This document shows positions 35,320-35,979 of a DNA stretch of 35,979 bases, one piece after another. This DNA is from Bacteroidales bacterium (lineage in GTDB: Bacteria > Bacteroidota > Bacteroidia > Bacteroidales > DTU049), in the NCBI GenBank assembly GCA_016937255.1, contig JAFGWG010000048.1:1-35979 (forward strand), read 5' to 3'. Within the stretch, counting starts at the first letter, position 1. Each line of letters starts with the position of its first letter. Below the pieces are notes generated by a model that did not search any database, had not been told where the DNA came from, and saw only the letters and a list, made by a program, of their open reading frames with translations. A program made the translations under genes and the position numbers.

Positions 35320-35979
35320 AATTTCGCTGGTGGCGAACGAGTCTTGAAACTCTCAAACGATGAAAGTTCCTTAAGATTAAGAGGAAATAGCGTTCATCGT
35401 AGTGTAAATTTCAACAAAACTTTGTACCTTAGTCCTCTCATGGTTATGACAGAAGCTAAATATACAAAACATTACTTCATTGAAGGCGAGCGCGTAGTAA
35501 GCAAGATTGGTGGCGGCTTTGATGGTGCTCCATATATGCCTACTGATGAGCCATTGGAGTTTATTAGCGTAGCTCCTGATCAATTTGTTTCTGACTTATA
35601 TGAAATGGTTAACCGTGATATTAATTGTACAGGTGATTTAGCAAGTTGGAAAATTGAAGAAACAATAAAACCTGCACATAACGATGACGATGAAGTAGAA
35701 AAGAAACAATACTTCTACCACCCCGATCATCTAGGCAGCTCTTCATTCATTACAAACGCCATAGGCTACGCCGAACAGCTCCCGATCGCTATCGGGGTGC
35801 AATACCTGCCCTTTGGGGAACTCTTTGTAAATCAACAAAATAGCACGTATGATACTCGTTATAAGTTTAGTGCAAAGGAGTTGGATAATGAAACGAATTA
35901 TTCTTACTTTGGGGCGAGGTATTATGATAGTGATCTGAGTGTATTCCTAAGCGTTGACAGGTACGCCGATAAATATCCA
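35320..35979 (+). pseudogene. 5'-truncated RHS-repeat gene fragment, runs off the window
   Basis: From 35320 the frame is open to the window end and reads as the conserved C-terminal part of an RHS protein. It runs from AGGERVLKLS and VNFNKTLYLSPLMVMTEAKYTKHYFIEGERV through FYHPDHLGSSSFITNAIGYAEQ and QYLPFGELFVNQ to ELDNETNYSYFGARYYDSDL. RHS proteins are large polymorphic surface or toxin-delivering proteins. Homology extends upstream of the first ATG (35440), to a TAA at 35317, and there is no signal peptide, so the 5' part is missing. It may be a relic or a displaced RHS tip. A palindrome is inserted in frame at 35779-35798. Confidence 0.8.
35781..35796. repeat. Short palindrome inside the RHS fragment
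   Basis: CCCGATCGCTATCGGG has 6-bp arms CCCGAT/ATCGGG around a CGCT loop. It encodes part of LPIAIGV, which replaces the expected HL between AEQ and QYLPFGE, so an in-frame insertion of about 15 nt is inferred. Confidence 0.65.

Overview
The window is AT-rich, gene-dense chromosomal DNA from a member of the Bacteroidota. Four things point there. It carries a SprE/PorW lipoprotein of the type IX secretion/gliding machinery. Gene strings such as serS-lipoprotein-TPR-rsmA, asnS-rpoN and porW-bactofilin-AtpZ/AtpI suit that phylum. Starts are often preceded by the phylum's TAnnTTTG -7 box rather than a Shine-Dalgarno sequence. There are many short lipoproteins and beta-rich envelope proteins. I cannot place it below phylum. 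No rRNA, tRNA, CRISPR array, transposase or prophage was found.

Layout. 1-2775: three minus-strand genes of unknown function (two lipoproteins, one membrane protein) embedded in short dispersed repeats. 2776-7180: plus-strand operon serS, lipoprotein, exported TPR protein, rsmA. 7181-7598: repeat-filled gap. 7599-11123: asnS, rpoN and a PAP2-like membrane protein. 11118-17072: minus-strand tightly coupled unit tamB, YD-repeat exported protein, HD hydrolase. 17083-18102: tsaD, diverging from tamB with only 10 nt between the start codons. 18133-20508: uvrC followed by a small membrane protein gene that is frameshifted at an A9 run. 20650-24273: porW/sprE, bactofilin and two ATP-synthase-associated membrane proteins, but the expected F-type ATPase genes do not follow. 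24344-26679: divergent kbl and tdh, a complete threonine-to-glycine pathway. 26848-29271: divergent ubiD-family decarboxylase and tpx. 29272-29984: about 700 nt without a gene, holding a series of hairpins, an orphan consensus promoter and repeats. 29985-33446: a very large outer-membrane beta-barrel-like protein. 33535-34182: a winged-helix gene bracketed by near-identical 38-bp inverted repeats. 34253-35149: a cation diffusion facilitator. 35320-end: a 5'-truncated RHS gene fragment running off the window.

Most genes are housekeeping: translation (serS, asnS, rsmA, tsaD), DNA repair (uvrC), transcription (rpoN) and envelope biogenesis (tamB, porW, bactofilin, large OM protein). The unusual content is mainly in the non-coding DNA. 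It includes a repeat family built from 7-nt units (RATTYGC) that switches to its inverted form midway, hairpins after tpx and tdh with different stems but related apices, and a short palindrome inserted in frame in the RHS fragment. The best candidates for something undescribed are the inverted-repeat-bracketed regulator (33535-34182), the hairpin array after tpx, and the A9 frameshift gene. None of these can be called a new system from sequence alone.
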